Shown here in pieces: positions 1 through 11,655 of a stretch of 64,000 bases of DNA. Position numbers and translations under genes: made by a program. The stretch is taken from NCBI RefSeq assembly GCF_947242115.1, contig NC_074728.1:11288221-11352220 (forward strand), written 5' to 3'. The notes beneath the pieces were generated by a model. That model saw nothing but the letters and a program-made list of their open reading frames with translations, was not told where the DNA came from and did not search any database. The stretch is from Biomphalaria glabrata (Eukaryota; Mollusca; Gastropoda; Planorbidae). Numbering within the stretch: the stretch's first letter is position 1; each line of letters opens with the position of its first letter.

Positions 1-563
1 TTTATTACGTTGTTTATTTATTTTGAAAACCTCCTACCCCCGCAATCATGGCAGGATTAGGTGAAGGTGTACCGAGTCTGTACGACATTACTCATGCGCA
101 CACTCTTTCTTTTTAGAAATATAACTTGACCCGAAAATTTCCAAAACAACTTTTATTTAGTCAATTTACTTCTTCAGTTACGAAACTTGAAATTTATCGA
201 TTATCATCTATTTAAAAATAAAAGCCAGATTTTTCTGGCCCTAAATGTCAAACAAAAATAGATTCATTTCTCACATTGCCAAGACGTAAACTCAAACAAC
301 AAGACACACCAAACGTAGCCAAGTAACACCCAGCTAGTTAAAAAAAAACAACAACTGGCGTCAGTGAGACTCTTTGGCTCCTCCCACCTTTTAAGTAGAA
401 ATTACTTTCGACTACTTCGATCAGATAATAGCAATAGTTTGTCACGAATCATACCTAGAATCAATCCTCTAAGCAGTTCTAGATAAGTGCAGCACATTTT
501 TAGCCGAAACAAGAAATACAAAGAATTTAATCAATGCCTACTTTATGTTCAAGTAATATAAAG
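1..563. other. non-coding, no feature recognised
   Basis: AT-rich sequence with short A-runs; no exon or repeat family could be assigned. Confidence 0.4.
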
Positions 564-1776
564 CAGTGATGCTCAACCTGATTCGGCCGGAGGACCATTT
601 TAATTTCCGGCTCTCGTGTCGCGGACCACATCAACTAAAGGGTAAAAAGAAAAGGAAATAGACAATAGACCATTTTTATTAGAAACCCGAGAATCCTCAC
701 ATTAATCCATTAGAAGTTTATCCAAAACCAACTTTGAAATATCCGGCTGCATAGATGAGACAGCAAGTCGGACCACTGAACCCAGAGGTCTAGGTCTTCA
801 TTAGACGATGACGTGATATGGGTTTCACACAATTCATCACTGAAAAGGTTTGTCCTCACACAGAAATGCTTGTAATGATTGTGATAATCCATAACGCTTG
901 TTTTCGGAGATTTTGAAAAGTTTCTGCAGCCAATTGCCTGCATCAACTTGCAATTTGTCCAGCAGGGATATCTGGCTTTGTAAGTCAGTCAGTTCCAGTT
1001 TCAGCTCTGTCTAGGCCCTTGACACATTGACCGCAGAAACTATGAACATTGTTCAATCTGTACACGATCATCCTCACGTGGTCCAGACTGAACAGTTTGC
1101 CACATAGGTTTTGTTGGTGAATAACTCTATGAAGCCACAGAGGCTCGGTTATATTTGACGCGAAAACGTTTCTAATAACTTTTGGTGTGACACCATCACT
1201 AGTCACTCCCCCTAATTTCTCCGTAGGAAGAGAAGGATATTCATTGATGGACTTCGCCAATAGTGGTCCCTCGTAATTGTCACGAGAACGATTGATAGCT
1301 TTATCAGCTTTCTTTTTTTCAGGACACCATTTCTCCCATCATTACTAACAAGCAGTTTTTTTGTTTTCGACGTCGAAAAATGGATTCATGTCTCTACTTA
1401 CAATACAATGTAAGCAACTCGCTAACTAGACTTACAGCCGAGTCATTTTCTTGTCTCTTTTTGGTAACTATTCACATTGATACTTCAATCTAAGTGTAAT
1501 CTAACAATCGCATCTCAAACCAAGAATGCCGCTTTATTTGTTTATGTTTATAGTTTCTTGCACGCATGTAATGATTCATATACACTTGTACTTTTCTTTA
1601 TAAAACAAATTTATAGGCTTATTATCGGTACCGATCCAATTACCATAACAAAGTGGAAGATTTTTTTTCAAACTTTTTAAATTTATTTCTCCACTTTATG
1701 CCGACATTTCGGTGGGCAGGATTGAATCACGCCGTGGCAAGAATGTGGTCCGCGGGCTGTATTTTAGACATCACTG
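564..1776. mobile_element. hAT-type DNA transposon, internally deleted
   Basis: The ends are CAGTGATGCTCAACCTGA and the reverse complement of CAGTGATGTCTAAAATACAG. They are flanked by ATATAAAG (556-563) and ATATAAAA (1777-1784), an 8-bp target duplication with one mismatch. GGACCACAT-type subterminal sequence occurs at both ends. The minus strand retains decayed transposase: LHRVIHQQNLCGKLFSLDHV near 1130 fits the hAT motif FHC-IHQQ-LC, and ITSSSNEDLDLWVQW is near 800. The ends resemble the element at 51307-54482. Confidence 0.85.
710..1260 (-). pseudogene. hAT transposase remnant (GTF2IRD2/ZBED-like group)
   Basis: Two minus-strand open stretches (985-1260 and 710-946) lie inside the hAT at 564-1776. 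The first carries the RNase-H-fold region around TSDGVTPKVIRN and the HRVIHQQNLC motif seen in hAT transposases. The N-terminal zinc finger and C-terminal dimerisation domain are absent. It is too short (about 180 codons against 550-700) to be active. Confidence 0.6.
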
Positions 1777-1784
1777 ATATAAAA

Positions 1785-2650
1785 GAAAAATTGTCTTACT
1801 TTCATATGTTTGCGGTCATATGCAAAAGTTATATAAGGCTTTACAGTAGTTAGAAAAATATAATAAAACGGTTAGTGCCCGTTGGCGTCCCATCGATGAC
1901 ACATCAGGCTTTAACGATACAAATATTTTTAAAAAGTAATTCATTAAAATCTTTCTGAAATTAAAAAAAAAATGTGTTGGCATTAAACACGAGCTTATGT
2001 GTAACATTTCAGAAGAATAAGATGATAAGAATTTGTTAAAATAAATTATTCGTATGTTGGACTAAGACGAAATTGTGTAAAATAACCAAATATGAGGCAT
2101 TCATCGCCGTTCACGGTTTCTGATGGAATATTTGTAGGCCTACATTATAGGATATAGCTTTGTGGATGATAAAAAAAAAAGCATAACATAAAAAATACTT
2201 TAAAAAAAAACAAAGCTTATATTAAGTGTTATTGTATCAATTAGTTTGGATTATGTAATTATATATGTGGTGGGTTCGACACAGAATTATAACAACCAAA
2301 ATGACGAAGCAAGTCAGGAGGCTTATTTCAAGTTTAATGTACACAAAAAACCTGCCAAAGGCAAACATACAACATGATTGATAATGAGCATAAAATAAAC
2401 ATAATGATATGGTCTAAATGAACAGACCAATTTGTAAAAAAAAATGTAAACACAACATCAGGTATAAATACTAGATCAAGCAAAAACAAAAAAGAAAATC
2501 TTAAAGTGTGAACCAATCATCTCTTTTATGAACATAAGAGAGATATGGAACACCACCAAACATTAATAAAATAAATGACAAAGTAATTAATAAAAAAATA
2601 AATCAAATAGTTCTATAGAAAACTAACATACATTGAAGAGCTTCGCTCTT
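1785..2650. other. non-coding AT-rich stretch
   Basis: Only short low-complexity open frames on either strand. No domain or repeat boundary seen. Confidence 0.4.
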
Positions 2651-2652
2651 AC

Positions 2653-2715
2653 CTTTTCTTACAAAAACTATGACAATTAAATAGAACAAAGGTAGTCCGA
2701 CAATGAGGACAAAAC
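2653..2715 (-). other. possible small exon encoding a hydrophobic helix
   Basis: Between a CTACCCAG acceptor and an AGAAAAG^GTAAGA donor, the minus strand encodes FVLIVGLPLFYLIVIVFVRK, a plausible membrane span. A GCTGCAG^GTAAAC donor at 2791 and a TTTGGCAG acceptor near 2355 would join in phase. No start codon was found upstream in frame, so this could be chance. Confidence 0.2.
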
Positions 2716-2989
2716 CTGGGTAGCAATATGATATATATAAAAAATAAACAAGAATATATGATATACAAGAAACAGTAAAAATGTGTTTACCTGCAGCCTT
2801 GGTCAAAACAATGAACTTAGGACAAACACAGCAGGATCAGACAAGGTGGTATTGGAGTAGGTGTGTAGCAGCAAGTTTCAATGGAGGATGCCAGCAGGAA
2901 AAGGAATTCAAATCTCAGCTACCGGGGCAGAGGTCAACTTGACCCTGTGCTGACCGGTGCTTGGTCAAGTTCAGCCGACCCCTATATCA

Positions 2990-3475
2990 GGTCCTCCCCA
3001 CTACATATATATAATCGACCTAGGTGTAATAAGTCTGTGTGATTAAAAAATTTTACCAATTATTTTTGCTTAACATTTAGCTTTCTGAATGTGCAATGAT
3101 CCTGTCACTTGTGTGGACCAGTTGTGGAAGGAGGATGAAGAAGGGGGGATATTGGTGAATGTTTACATGATCGTTTTTCAAAATGCATAAAAAAATGTTC
3201 ACTCAGGGCTCGAGTCCTCAAGGGGACTAATTCAACTTATACCATCACCTCTGTCAAGTACGATTTCTTTACCTTGTTCAAGATACCAAACAAAAAAAAA
3301 TAATTACAATAGTTAATCAACTAATTGGTTAATTTTGTTTATTGCTTCTTGGGTTGTCAGGGAAAAGAAATAATTGTGCAACTCCGAGATTGAGTGTGGG
3401 AGAAATAGAGTGTACAAACTTTTAACCAGACACACAGACAGAGAGATGAAGTGAGTTGATAGAAGCTTTGTAAAA
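2990..3475. repeat. dispersed repeat family R2, copy 1
   Basis: Shares order and many short blocks with 11025-11655. Examples are the segment after TACCAATT, the pair CTAATTCA...TATACCA, GATACCAAAC, CAATAGTTAAT, TTGTCAGGGAAA, GAGATTG-GTGTGGGAGA and GTGTACAAACTTTT. It has no coding capacity. The other copy contains a tRNA-like promoter, so this may be a truncated SINE-bearing repeat. Confidence 0.7.
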
Positions 3476-3553
3476 AGAAAAACAAATAAAGACTAAATGA
3501 ACAAAGGAACGGTCCATTTGTAGGTCGACATAGTGCACTAACACGGTCTGGTA

Positions 3554-4107
3554 GTTCTACTAGCACTACGGGAGGATTAGTCCTTCCTGCTCTGTTCTAC
3601 TGGCACTACGGGAGAATTAGTCCTTCCTGCTCTGTTCTACTGGCACTACGGGAGAATTAGTCCTTCCTGCTCTGTTTTTCAATAGGAGTTCATCTCAGGT
3701 ACTTCTACTGGCACTACTGGAGGATTAGTCCTTCCTGCTCTGTTCTACTGGCACTACGGGAGGATTAGTCCTTCCTGCTCTGTTCTACTGGCACTAAGGG
3801 AGGATTAGTCCTTCCTGCTCTGTTTTTCAATAGGAATTCATCTCAGGTACTTCTACTGGCACTACTGGAGGATTAGTCCTTCCTGCTCTGTTTTTCAATA
3901 GGAATTCATCTCAGGTACTTCTACTGGCACTACTGGAGGATTAGTCCTTCCTGCTCTGTTTTTCAATAGGAATTCATCTCAGGTACTTCTACTGGCACTA
4001 CTGGAGGATTAGTCCTTCCTGCTCTGTTCTACTGGCACTACTGGAGGATTAGTCCTTCCTGCTCTGTTTTTCAATAGGAGTTCATCTCAGGTACTTCTAC
4101 TGTGAAG
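3554..4107. repeat. composite minisatellite, 40-bp core with optional 30-bp linker
   Basis: About ten copies of a 40-bp unit beginning TTCTACTGGCACTACGGGAG and ending TTCCTGCTCT. Some are separated by a 30-bp linker (TTTTTCAATAGGAATTCATC then TCAGGTACT). The order of core-only and core-plus-linker units is irregular. Confidence 0.95.
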
Positions 4108-4159
4108 TTTTCAAGCTCGAGCTGGTTAAAGAGAACAGAAAGGATACCGGGAGACACTC

Positions 4160-4256
4160 GACATTAAAACATAGAATAATCGAGCAGTCAGAAAAGAGAA
4201 AAGAGAGAGAGGACGGGAAAAAGAGAGAGAGAGAGAGAGAGAGAAAGAAAGCACAT
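4160..4256. repeat. GA-rich low-complexity tract
   Basis: GAGA runs interrupted by AAAA and GGGA. They give Ser/Leu-rich spurious frames on the opposite strand. Confidence 0.85.
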
Positions 4257-4616
4257 ACACAATAGAAATCTCACAGCGATTACTTGAAAATCTTGTCACA
4301 CTATGACCTTCGGACAAAGCGATGGGAAGACAACATTCAAGAATGGACGAGCCTGTCATTAAAGAGGGAGGTTCTAGTCAAAGCAAAAGACAGGAATGGA
4401 GAAAAACGGTCGAAGAATCGTGTGTGTTGTCCCAACGGTGCGACACACAAAGGGAAAGGTGAAAGGGATGGTGATTTAAATCTGTGTGTGTAGCTAATGC
4501 CTTTGCCTACAAGGTGTGTGTGGATTGGCTGTCTGCAACAAGATCTCAGCACAGACCTACACAAGTATCTGAGGCACCCAATTCTGTGAGCTGCGTCACC
4601 TCTGACAACGGCGTGG

Positions 4617-4815
4617 CTTCATTGGTATCGATACCATAGGAGTCGTACTTATTGTCAGGTCTATCTAACAGCGTCCCTCTCCCTTCATTGGCATCGATAC
4701 CATAGGAGTCGTACTTATTGTCAGGTCTATCTAACAGCGTCCCTCTCCCTTCATTGGCATCGATACCATAGGAGTCGTACTTATTGTCAGGTCTATCTAA
4801 CAGCGTCCCTTCATT
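4617..4815. repeat. tandem repeat, 66-bp unit, three copies
   Basis: Near-identical units start at 4617, 4683 and 4749 with CTTCATTGG(T/C)ATCGATACC and end CAGCGTCCCTCTCCC; the last is truncated. Only one substitution is apparent between copies, so it is recent. Confidence 0.93.
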
Positions 4816-5575
4816 TTATCTCTTTCCTTTTTTTTTTTTTTTTTTGTACTTAACGGAAAACAAAGAACGACAACAATTATCTCCACCTTGACACCCACCC
4901 CCCTGGTAGGCTCTTTCTTCAAATACTCGCTCATCCCCTGGAGTTCTTTGTGACATTTAAAACTGCGAAGCCAAACAGAACAATTTCGTATCGAACGCGG
5001 ACGACTTCAACCCAACGACAAGAGCTTCACCAAAATGCTGAGCTTCACAATCGATCCCATAATTTCTGGCTAATGAGAGATATGTTTCTGCGCCTACATT
5101 TACCAGTCTATGTGTCGTGTGCGCGCGTGAGTGTGTGAATGTTTGAGTATTAGAGAGAGAAAGAAAGAGAGCGAGCTTTTTGGTAAGCGCAAGTGGAAGA
5201 AAGTCAATGCATTCGCTACCAGAATCTTCCATTATTTACCAATGTATTACTCAGTGTTTCCCAAACAATGGGATATGTCCCATACAATATTTGGATCCCG
5301 TTGTAGTTTTATTTTAAATTACAATCTAATCTATGTTTGTTGGTTGATTGGTTGGTAGAATAACTTATTTAATTTTAGAATGGCAATTTTTTGTTTTGTT
5401 TACATTTTACCCTGGTCTCACATTTTTTGTTCGATGTTGAAAGCAAAAATGATAGAAGTTTTGGACGTTTACATTTTTAAAGACTTTCAAGATATTTGGA
5501 GAGAGGAGGGGGTGAGATTGATAAACATGGGCTAGATCATATGCAGAGTGAGCATTTTCATTCTGTGTGTGTGTG

Positions 5576-5576
<1 letters not shown>

Positions 5577-5648
<72 letters not shown>
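5577..5648. repeat. (GA)n microsatellite
   Basis: About 70 bp of nearly pure GA with one GGGAGATA interruption. The apparent Ser-Leu and Arg-Glu frames across it are artefacts. Confidence 0.97.
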
Positions 5649-5653
<5 letters not shown>

Positions 5654-5654
5654 G

Positions 5655-5840
5655 CCTGGTCTTTTTGGTATGCGCTCATGTTCATCTTCTCGATAGTTTC
5701 CGGTTCGAACCCCACGCTCCGCCACCACCTGCTGTACTGTAGAAGCTTGGGTTAAGTCTATGAAAGAGGACATAAGCAAAGCTTGAAACTCTAAGGCCAA
5801 AGTGTGCGACACTAAGCTGGTTCGAACCTAAAAGTCTTGG
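5655..5840 (+). repeat. possible tRNA-derived SINE fragment
   Basis: Contains GGTTCGAACCCC near 5702, a good pol III B box. A weak A-box-like TGGTATGCGCTC lies 30-40 bp upstream. Family and ends are uncertain. Confidence 0.35.
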
Positions 5841-6084
5841 CCCCTTTTTATATTGTTTAATTATTTTTTTTTTGCTAAGAGATATAGCTGGCTCGAAGAA
5901 AAAGATCTTGGTAATTTTTATTTTATTTTGTTTGTTAAGAGATACTGCATTGTGCCAATAAAACAACTAAGGATGTCCAAGATTCTTATATCTACAAGCT
6001 TGGCTAGGTATACGAAATTTGATGCGGATACTTACGGTAGTTTAAGAGATCTCGTGATCAATGAGTATGTCAGTGGTATTGCGT

Positions 6085-6238
6085 ACATATCTATATATAT
6101 AATTCTCTTCATGGCTCAACGGATTGGACAAGAAGAAGTAAAGGAAATATCACTCTTTTATTTCTGCAATGTTGACTAGAGTTACCCCACGTAACTTTAG
6201 CGGCTAAAAAAAAGAAGGAGGGGAGCCGTCACTAGATA
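6085..6238. repeat. dispersed repeat family R3, copy 1
   Basis: Shares CTATATATAT(A/G)ATTCTCTTC, TGGACAAG/TGGACGAG, AGTAAAGGAAA(T/G)ATCACTCT and TATTTCTGC with 57147-57300. AT-rich heads of this kind occur in Helitrons, but no CTRR-type end was identified. Confidence 0.55.
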
Positions 6239-6239
6239 G

Positions 6240-6910
6240 CAGGGCCGGACTTAACCATTATGAGGCCCTATGTGAAACGGATTTCGCGGGGCCAAGTTTG
6301 GGTAGGGATACGGATAATAAGTGAAAATAAAGAGTTGGTATTTGAAAATAAATTTGTCTTAGTAATTTTATTCATTCTATACTACGTAAAGAATTACTTT
6401 CCGAGCCTTGCGTGTAGCGAAGTCATACAGTATATCGTAAAAATTCTGTTTCGTACATAGATCACGCTCAATAGCAAGAATTACCAAATTTTTCAATCTC
6501 TCTTCGAGAATTGTTGACCTCAAGTAATTCTTCATTAGTTTGAGGTGCGAGAATCTTCTTTCACCAGATTACACAATTACGGGTATTGCATAATTCCTTT
6601 TTATCGCGCGTAGGATTGGTGTTTTCCATATTGAATGACAGCCTGAAAATGACAATTTTTGTCTATATATTTCAGGAGATTTGTATGAGTTTTCAAAAGA
6701 TTTAAATAATATCCGGAGATTTCCAGGACTTTTTCGTATATTTTGACAATTTCAGGAGATTTTCAGGAGCTCCTGGTAAATCAGGAGGTCGCGGAAAATC
6801 CGTTATAAGTTATAAAATGGTTTAATTTAATAATCTACACCTATTAGCGCGGGTCTTATGAAAGTGCGGGTCCCACTGTAAGGTTGCATATGCTACGCCG
6901 AGGGTCGACT
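6240..6910. mobile_element. non-autonomous hAT, family A, degraded copy
   Basis: Starts CAGGGCCGGACTTAACC and contains GAGGCCCTATGTGAAACGGA, which matches the right end of the complete copy at 44539-45252 in reverse orientation. The far end (TTAGCGCGGGTCTTATGAAAG) matches the other terminus. The last bases and the target duplication are not clear. Confidence 0.65.
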
Positions 6911-7665
6911 AGTCTAATAGATTAGTCTTTAGTCTGTACACACACATACACCACAGCATGTCAATGTCAGGGTCAGTTAAATTAAGAGATCATAAAAAGC
7001 ACAGCGTTCTCTTCCTTCTAATCCCAAGTACAGCAAACGAAGAAGACTCGAGAAACCAACAATCTGTTTGTAAGAAAGATAAAAGAGACACCAAAACTCT
7101 AAGTTCGTAGCCGTTAGTCATGCTGGAAAATCGCGTAGATACCAAGGAATTTTCCCATGACCTTTTACATCATAGTCTTACTAAGACGGAATGATTTTAA
7201 CAAAGACAAGATAAAGATGAAACACATCTCTGGGGTTTTCACTGCCTCTGTTATACATAACTGTAATGATAAGTAGTTTTTTTAATGTGACTCTTTCCTA
7301 GTAGATAAATCTGTTTCTCTTTATCTAAAAAAAAAAAAATTGTTCGTAGCTCTGTACAGCGTCTAACCATTTGAAAGTCAATAAATGAAAATGCCAGCTT
7401 ACAATGATAGTGACAAGGGTAGGATACATAATGACACAATTTAATGGAACACAGACTACAAGAGCGAAGTTACTGACAAAAAGAGTGTTTGCCTTACAAA
7501 ACAATTCTATGTCAGACACACAGGTTTTCAAATATGATCGTAGATGTTTATACACATTTAATATATACATATGAATATTAGCAATGTAATAATACAAATA
7601 GAATAGACAGACAGACGGATCCACAGACGGACAGACAGGCGGACGGACAGACAGGCACACTGACA

Positions 7666-7666
7666 A

Positions 7667-7735
<69 letters not shown>

Positions 7736-7737
7736 CT
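7666..7737. repeat. (TAGA)n microsatellite
   Basis: About 17 uninterrupted ATAG units, set in wider GACA/GACG-rich sequence from 7590 to 7830. Confidence 0.97.
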
Positions 7738-7845
7738 ACAGAGAGACAGACGGACGGACACACATATGCATTAATACATACATACAAACAGACCGATGGA
7801 CAGAGAGTTAGAGATAGAGAGAGGGAGACCACAATAGTAAATAGA

Positions 7846-8175
7846 ATGGTGCTTGTCACGCTATCTACATCATGGTGTATTGTCACGTATCCACATCTCG
7901 GTGCTTGTCACGTATCTACATCACGGTGCTTGTCACGTATCTACATCACGGTGCTTGTCACGTATCTACATCACGGTGATTGTCACGTATCTACATCACG
8001 GTGCTTGTCACGTATCTACATCACGGTGATTGTCACGTATCTACATCACGGTGATTGTCAGGTATCTACATCACGGTGATTGTCACGCTATCTACATCAC
8101 GGTGCTTGTCACGCTATCTACATCATGGTGCTTGTCACGCTATCTACATCATGCTGCTTCTCAGGCTATCTACAT
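7846..8175. repeat. minisatellite, 24-25-bp unit, about 13 copies
   Basis: The unit is GTGCTTGTCACGTATCTACA plus TCACG. Left and right edges carry a CTATCTAC variant; the centre alternates GTGCTT and GTGATT. Confidence 0.95.
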
Positions 8176-8280
8176 CTACATATAACCACATTGAACAAAA
8201 ATTGAACTTTGAGTTTGTTTTGCGAAATGCGATAATTATATAATCAATGTGTCGTCACGCGGTGCAAGAAAGTTTGTATG

Positions 8281-8407
8281 GAAAACAGAAGCGCCATGGC
8301 ACTTTATTTATGTGAATGTATTTGTGGTTGCTTTTTATTTTTGAGAAAAGAGTCTTTGTAATCACAACCAATGTCCGCAATGATCAATAAAGTCTTAGTC
8401 TTATGAT
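8281..8407 (+). repeat. LINE 3' end fragment with AGTCTT tail
   Basis: Ends GATCAATAAAGTCTTAGTCTTA. The reverse complement of 8851-9020 has the same GAGAAAAGAGTC-TTGTAATCACAACCAA block and the same repeat tail. Short-repeat tails are usual for CR1/L2/I-group LINEs; the exact clade is inferred. Confidence 0.6.
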
Positions 8408-8689
8408 CTGTTTTTTTTTTTACAGCCAATTTAAATTTGTGTTAGCAATAAAATTATTGGTGGGACAAAATCTGGCGATCACCAAATAAACTTTTTCTTC
8501 ATAGTCAGAGATGAGCTCTCTTTCATTTCCTATGAACCCGAAGATGAATGTGAAGTTCGAGCTTCCCCAAATAAGAACGTTACCCCCCAGGGCACATGAA
8601 GGTTTGAATTTTGTTGTCTGCTTTAGCTTTAAGCTAGAGCTACTCACACTCTCAACGTAATGATCATGATATTCATGGGATACGATTTC

Positions 8690-9500
8690 CTCATTTCCAT
8701 TCTTGGCTGTTGATTTCCTAGGCGGAGGAAATGCTCCTATCGCCTCAGCGTGGCACCTCCGTGGAAATGTCTTCCTAGGGAAGCGGAAAGGCCAAGAACG
8801 AGAGCAAACATGGCTCCCAGTGAGCTACCACTGTATGCTCTAGAGAGTGTAAAACTAAGACTAAGACTGCTTTATTGATCCTTACGGAAATTGGTTGTGA
8901 TTACAAGGACTCTTTTCTCATATAAAGACAACACAACAGAAAAATACACATAAATACAACAGACAACATAAAGAGTTCATTCAGCGACTGCACACAGGTA
9001 TCTTGGTGCATTTCATGTTCCCTGATCAATGAGTGGCGGTGATAGAGTCTGACCGAGTGGGGTACGAACGAGTTTTTGTACCGCTCCGTTCTTGTTTTGA
9101 TTGACAGCAGTCGCCCACTTCGCGACGACCTGACGTAGTTCTGATATGCACGTGGTGGGGATGTGAGAAAGGCTTGCTAACCATTCCGAAACCCATTGCG
9201 TCGTTCCCAAACGGGGGCCATAGGGCGGTGTTGGCTCCCCCGCGGAGGCAGTGGCACATTATGGAGGGCCCCCCGTGATCTCGGCTTCCGGCCTCGAGAT
9301 GGGAGGAGGAACCCATTGCGTTGACTCAAGGAACTATCTCCCATGACGAAACGGGTGTACTTAAATGATCTAGTTGCTGGGGGACTCCAGACAGAGGGGT
9401 TGGTGATGAGCCGATTCCTGATCCTGGCCACGGGATAAAACCCTTTCCCGGGTCACATGGCTCATAAAGGGATGCGGTCATCTCGAACCATACGTGGACA
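8690..9500 (+). repeat. dispersed repeat family R1, copy 1, interrupted
   Basis: Matches 31812-32315 through long blocks: GCCTCAGC..GG..CCTC-GTGGAAAT, GAAAGGCTTRCTAA, GGGGNCTCCAGACAGAGGG and ATCCTGGCCAC(G/A)GGATAAAA. The segment 8851 to about 9147 is an insertion absent from the other copy. It is GC-rich for this window. The nature of the repeat is unknown. Confidence 0.75.
8851..9147 (-). mobile_element. LINE 3' end inserted into repeat R1
   Basis: Minus-strand orientation, ending in the AGTCTTAGTCTTAG-type tail at 8855-8870. The R1 copy at 31812 reads straight across this point, which defines the insertion. It overlaps short open frames with no recognisable reverse transcriptase. Confidence 0.6.
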
Positions 9501-10307
9501 TCTCAACGGATTTCCTCTGCGAGCTCTTGAGTTTTGAATACTTTTGATCCCCTAGAGCAAGCTTTCCAATGCAAAGCTCTTCGTGGAAAAGTTGTTAATG
9601 AACTCATCAGACTCATGGATTAGGCCTCGCAAAGGACTCTATTAAATTTGTTTAGAGAAAAAAATAGCGAAACCTGTCCCCAATGACATTGTTGAAGTAC
9701 ACTCGGTTTTTTTGTAACATTGCGTAATTTTAGTTATTGAAACAGAAAACGATTCGCGAATGAATGTCTAGAAAAACAAAAGTTAGGAAAAAAAAAAGTC
9801 GGGGGGGGGGGGCAGGGCAAAAATTCCAATGAGTTGTTGCCCACGTGACGAGACGCCACTACAAATAATTCTAGACCTCTGAATAAACTTCCTATCTTTC
9901 ATTCTGTCTCGGCTCTAAAGCTTGCAGTAAGTTTGACATTTAAGCGCTTAGCCCATACCGAGGCTGGCCACACCCTTCTTAACCCTCATCACCCATTGGT
10001 CGATGTCTCAGCAAATCAATAGCTACATGCACGAAGAGATTAGGTTCATCCTAGGTTGTTTTTTTTTCTTCCAAATGATGTACTATATGTATATATACTG
10101 TCACGCTCCACTATACATGTTACGGGTAAAGTGCGAAATGCAGAATGCTTAGGCATCCTATAGAATGCCTGGTGTTTTTAGGCAAAGTAAGAAATGATTC
10201 TCCATTTTCCTACTTAGCCCAGGCGTTCTAAAGTGACTAGTTCTGCATTAGGCAAAGTAGAAAGAGATTTATTTATTAAATAGGTATAAATGAGCACAGT
10301 ATGAACA

Positions 10308-10553
10308 GGTGTCTCGGTGGTTGAGTGGTAAAGCACTTAGCTTTCAAACCGGAAGTCCCGGGTTCGAATCCTGGTGAAGACTGGGATTATTAATTTCGGA
10401 TCTTTGGCGCCTCTGAGTCCATCCAGCTCAAATGGGTACCTGACATTACTTGGGGAAAAGTAAAAGCTGCTGGTCGCAGTGCTGGCCACATGACACCCTC
10501 GTTAACCGTGTGTGAGAGAAACAGATGACCTGCCGATTAGATTGCAAGGTCTT
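10308..10553 (+). mobile_element. tRNA-derived SINE (family S1), full copy
   Basis: A box GGTTGAGTGGTAAAG and B box GGTTCGAATCC lie near the head. The body contains CTCTGAGTCCATCCAGCTCA, ACTTGGGGAAAAGTAAAAG and TGGCCACATGACACCCTCGT. It is flanked by perfect 12-bp repeats ACAGTATGAACA (10296-10307 and 10554-10565), so it is a relatively recent insertion. Confidence 0.93.
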
Positions 10554-11024
10554 ACAGTATGAACAACAGGATTTCTTATGACTAAAAATACTTTTATAGT
10601 CGCATTTCTTTACCCTATGCTAAAAGCAAATTCAATTTTCAAATAGCGAAGTAATTATTTAAATCGTATTTTTTAATAGTAATAGGCTACACATGAACAA
10701 GAAGTTGGTGACTTCTTATTAAAACAAGTAATAAAATCATTTTGCTAACACTATGAGATATGGATGCTAATGAACTGTTGCTCACAGACTGGAAATCGGC
10801 CACTTTATGGAAAATAAAGCAATACTTATCTAATTATGTATATAACCTACTTCTCATTAAGGTAGTGTATTAATATCATCTTGGGAGCAGGCACTCTTAA
10901 TGTATTTCTATGGCCTACTTAGAGGAATACATCTTACTAGTGCAGAGATGCCACTAGAAAATGAAATTAAAACAAAAAAAAAAGAAAAAATACTTTGAAC
11001 AAACACCAAAGCTTATGGCTTGGA

Positions 11025-11655
11025 TCAGTTATGTAATTAAATTTGTAATCGATATAGACTAACAATAATAAACTGTGCAATTACAAATATTTATACCAAT
11101 TGTTTTTGATTAGCGCAATTGCATGCAGTTAGCTTTCTTATTAAGCTATGATACTATCGTTTGGAACAACTGGAAAGAGGTAGGGGGTGAAAGATGGGTG
11201 TATCTGGGGGATCGCTTTTTAAATACATTTATGAAAAAAAGGTGAACGACCGAAAGTCGAACTCGAGGGCTAAAGCCTCCTCAATTCAATAGCCTACACT
11301 AACCACTATGCCAGCGAATCGCTAATGAAAGCATAAGGTTTTATAGTTATCTATTGTTAGCTTTAAACGTATAAGCGGCGACCTATAAAATATAAAGGGG
11401 GCTAATTCAGCTAATACCACCACATAGTCTAGTACAATTTCTTTCCTTTGTTCGAGATACCAAACATAATAATTAATTACCAATAGTTAATTGATTAATT
11501 TGTAATTTTTTTTTTATTGATTCTTGTTTTGTCAGGGAAACGAAATAGTTGTGCACAATTTCAGCTTGATCTGAGATTGTGTGTGGGAGAATTAATGTGT
11601 ACAAACTTTTTTGATTAGACAGTCAGTTGGTATAAGCTTTGTAAAAAACATAATG
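11025..11655. repeat. dispersed repeat family R2, copy 2
   Basis: Same block order as 2990-3475. Reading the minus strand, 11325 to 11230 gives TGGCATAGTGGTTAGTG and then GAGTTCGACTT, an A box and B box, so part of this repeat is a tRNA-derived SINE unlike family S1. Confidence 0.6.

Noticed and set aside
3554-4107. A CRISPR-like array
   Set aside because: The units abut directly or share one identical linker, so there are no unique spacers, and the context is a eukaryotic genome.
5407-5812. Ser-Leu repeat frames
   Set aside because: Translation of the (GA)n microsatellite.
7558-7886. Long Ser/Leu/Tyr/Cys-rich minus-strand frames
   Set aside because: Translation of the (TAGA)n and GACA-rich microsatellites.
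10308-10553. A functional tRNA gene
   Set aside because: The A and B boxes belong to a SINE head: the element has a SINE body, several copies and target duplications, and no clover-leaf acceptor pairing was evident.
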